A stretch of DNA of 64,000 bases from JAKAVN01 sp963734845. Its GTDB lineage: Bacteria > Desulfobacterota > Binatia > Binatales > Binataceae. How positions within the stretch are numbered: position 1 is the stretch's first letter; every line of letters starts with the position of its first letter. A model generated the notes under the pieces. It was not told the origin of the DNA, searched no databases, and saw only the letters and a list, made by a program, of their open reading frames with translations. The stretch lies in contig CAVTIS010000001.1 in NCBI GenBank assembly GCA_963734845.1, positions 371,845-435,844 of the forward strand. The letters are read 5' to 3'. The position numbers were made by a program, and so were the translations under genes. This document shows positions 62,514-64,000 of the stretch, one piece after another.

Positions 62514-62819
62514 ATGCCGGTCCCGCAGATCTCGCGCAGCTCGGTGGTAGTCGCGTGTGAGGGCAACATCTCATGCGACCTGGCGGGCGAGGCCGCGCTT
62601 CTCGACTTCAAGAGCGGCATTTATTACGGGCTCGACGAGATTGGCGCGCGGATCTGGAAACTAATCGCCGAGCCCCGCAGCGTCGGCGAAATCTGTGACG
62701 CTATCGTTGCCGAATACGACGTCGCCGCCCAAGTCTGCGAGCATGACGTGATCGCGCTGCTCGGCGAACTTGCCGCCAGGGGCCTGGTGGAAACCAGGGA
62801 TGGCGCGGCGGTCGGTTAG
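62514..62819 (+). CDS. PqqD-family protein (second copy)
   Basis: 101 residues from ATG 62514 (GTG 62511 alternative). One full PqqD domain: SVVVACEGNISCDLAGEAALL, then YYGLDEIGARIWKLI and CEHDVIALLGELAARGLVE. It is a close paralogue of the protein at 61032. It follows the methyltransferase by 25 bases and precedes a membrane protein. A recognition or chaperone role for an unknown peptide is likely. Confidence 0.87.
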   Translation: MPVPQISRSSVVVACEGNISCDLAGEAALLDFKSGIYYGLDEIGARIWKLIAEPRSVGEICDAIVAEYDVAAQVCEHDVIALLGELAARGLVETRDGAAVG

Positions 62820-62876
62820 TTCCTCGCGGCGCCTTCCCGCCCGCCCGCCCGCATCGGTTGGGGCGGAGCTGTAACA

Positions 62877-64000
62877 TTGCCGAGGGTCGAATATGGCGAG
62901 GTCGGGCGGCCGGTAGCCGAAGCGGCGAGCGAGACCTCAACCGAGCGCCGCGCGAAAGGAGCGCTGGCGCCTCTGGCGTTGTGCGTCGGCGCAGGCTTCG
63001 TGGTGGCCTTCGCACCGGTCGTGGTATGGCGGATCAAAACTGGCGACTGGGTCTGCCTTAACGACTGGTTCACCCTTTACTATCTGCGCTTCGCGGCGCA
63101 GGCGTACTACAACCGTGTCCTTTATATAAGCGACGTCGTGGTGTCCGGCGGAATCACCGAATATCCGTGGCTGCCGTTCGTGCCCGCCATCTATGTAGCA
63201 CGCGTGCTCAATGCGGGCCCGTTTGCGGTGAACCTCATCTGGATCCTCCTGAGCGCAATCGGCTTCAGCACCGGCTGGTACTGGGTCTTTCGGCATCTTC
63301 TCCAACGGCCGTGGGCGGCGGCCGGATGCACGATGTTCTGTCTCTCGGATTACGGCTTCGCCGCCGCGCGCCCGCTGACGACGCAGCTTCGAATGCTCGC
63401 GTCGGCGCTGTGGTTCCATCCTACGGGTCTCGTTGTAATTCCCTGGGGATTGCTTTTGCAGTGGCGTGTTCCCGATCCCGCGCTCTACCTTCCCTTCCTG
63501 TGCTTTCAGATCCTGGCGGTGGCGCGGGCGCGCGAGCGCCCGACGCTTTTGAACCTGGGGCTGTCGGGGTTCGCATTCGGGCTCCTGTTCTTTGTGTTTT
63601 TTTATTGCTGGACGATGGCGCTGGCGGGACTGGGCATCGCCTTTGTGCTGGATCGCGGAGCGCGCAAAGTTTACGGTGCGACGCTATGTATTGGTGGTGT
63701 CGTCGGGCTGCCGCAGTTGGCCTACAGTATCTATGTGGATCGCCTGGCCTCGGCCGAGGCGATGAGGCGCTTCGGTTTGTTTACGCCGGCGCCGAGATTT
63801 GACCAGGTCACGGTGCCGACGTTATCCCTGCTGGCCGTGGCGGCGACGGCCTGGTGGATTTGGAAATCGAAAAGATTCGATCTGGTCACCTATGGAGCCT
63901 TGCCGCCGGAGGAATCCTGCTGAGCCGCAGCCGCGTGGTCAGTGGGATATTTTTTCACGAATATCATTACGACTGGCTCTGGACGCCGATTCGGATGGCT
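62877..64000 (+). CDS. Multi-pass membrane protein with a frameshift, continuing past the window
   Basis: 348 residues to the stop at 63921-63923, with about nine hydrophobic segments and ArnT/GT39-like spacing, e.g. the amphipathic LNDWFTLYYLRFAAQAYYN near 62. No assigned family. After TYGA near residue 337 the current frame ends in PPEESC-stop, but the +2 frame gives LAAGGILLSRSRVVSGIFF and HEYHYDWLWTPIRMA up to the end of the window, a plausible continuation. One missing base near 63900 would restore it. TTG 62877 is the assumed start. Probably linked to the PqqD genes by direction and spacing. Confidence 0.65.

Noticed and set aside
1..64000. CRISPR array, rRNA operon or integrase-bound island
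   Set aside because: No regularly spaced repeats, rRNA-like sequence or recombinase gene was found.

Overview
A 64 kb chromosomal segment of a GC-rich, Gram-negative-type bacterium. The signs are Pqi/Mla-type intermembrane transport genes, Wza-like export, outer-membrane barrels, lipoproteins and a long exopolysaccharide operon. Four flavin-dependent luciferase-like (LLM) oxidoreductases, a hydantoinase pair, an acyl-CoA dehydrogenase/kinase/DUF6285 trio and a multiheme cytochrome would fit an uncultured soil or groundwater lineage such as Candidatus Binatota or a relative. That placement is inference only. I see no rRNA, CRISPR array, integrase or transposase; one tRNA-Arg(CCU) gene is present.

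Layout. 1-16 kb: catabolic region with hyuA/hyuB, a membrane methyltransferase, three LLM oxidoreductases, acyl-CoA dehydrogenase + APH-type kinase + DUF6285, a VOC / ICL-PEP-mutase-like / crotonase operon, an Fsr-like MFS exporter with a small K+-channel-like protein, and a cysteine-cluster protein. 16.5-21 kb: envelope genes (glycine-zipper lipoprotein, DUF4410 lipoprotein, octaheme cytochrome with TPRs) and an apparently 5'-truncated DUF4239 gene. 21-30 kb: AlkX/YcaQ-type glycosylase, MetX-like hydrolase, a putative outer-membrane protein, and a pqiA-pqiA-pqiB-pqiC operon followed by an ion channel, then GFA, AhpD-like and methyltransferase genes. 30.9-50 kb: exopolysaccharide locus. An O-antigen-ligase-type polymerase and an SLT-like protein lie on the plus strand and converge on one 16-gene minus-strand operon. 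That operon runs from Wza/Wzz-type export through an ExeA-like ATPase, a degenerate BY-kinase, a WlbA/B/C-type amino-sugar module, the initiating sugar transferase, flippase and glycosyltransferases to a stand-alone DUF262 protein. 50-53 kb: BON protein and a small envelope-stress cluster (DUF1328, YqjD-like, DUF3618-like, holin-X-like). 53-58 kb: TetR with two palindromic operators facing a small membrane protein, GST, ArgE-type deacetylase, an MBL-fold protein, DUF1801 and tag. 58-60 kb: a cupredoxin / haem-binding / outer-membrane operon behind a perfect Fur-like palindrome. 60-64 kb: F420-type LLM oxidoreductase, then PqqD, a PRMT-like methyltransferase with a PqqD-like tail, a second PqqD, and a frameshifted membrane protein running off the window.

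Best candidates for something new are the PqqD/PRMT-like methyltransferase/PqqD locus (a possible RiPP or peptide-modification system with no visible precursor or radical SAM partner), the Fur-box cupredoxin operon, and the exopolysaccharide operon with its lysine-less kinase, shortened UDP-sugar dehydrogenase and embedded DUF262 gene.
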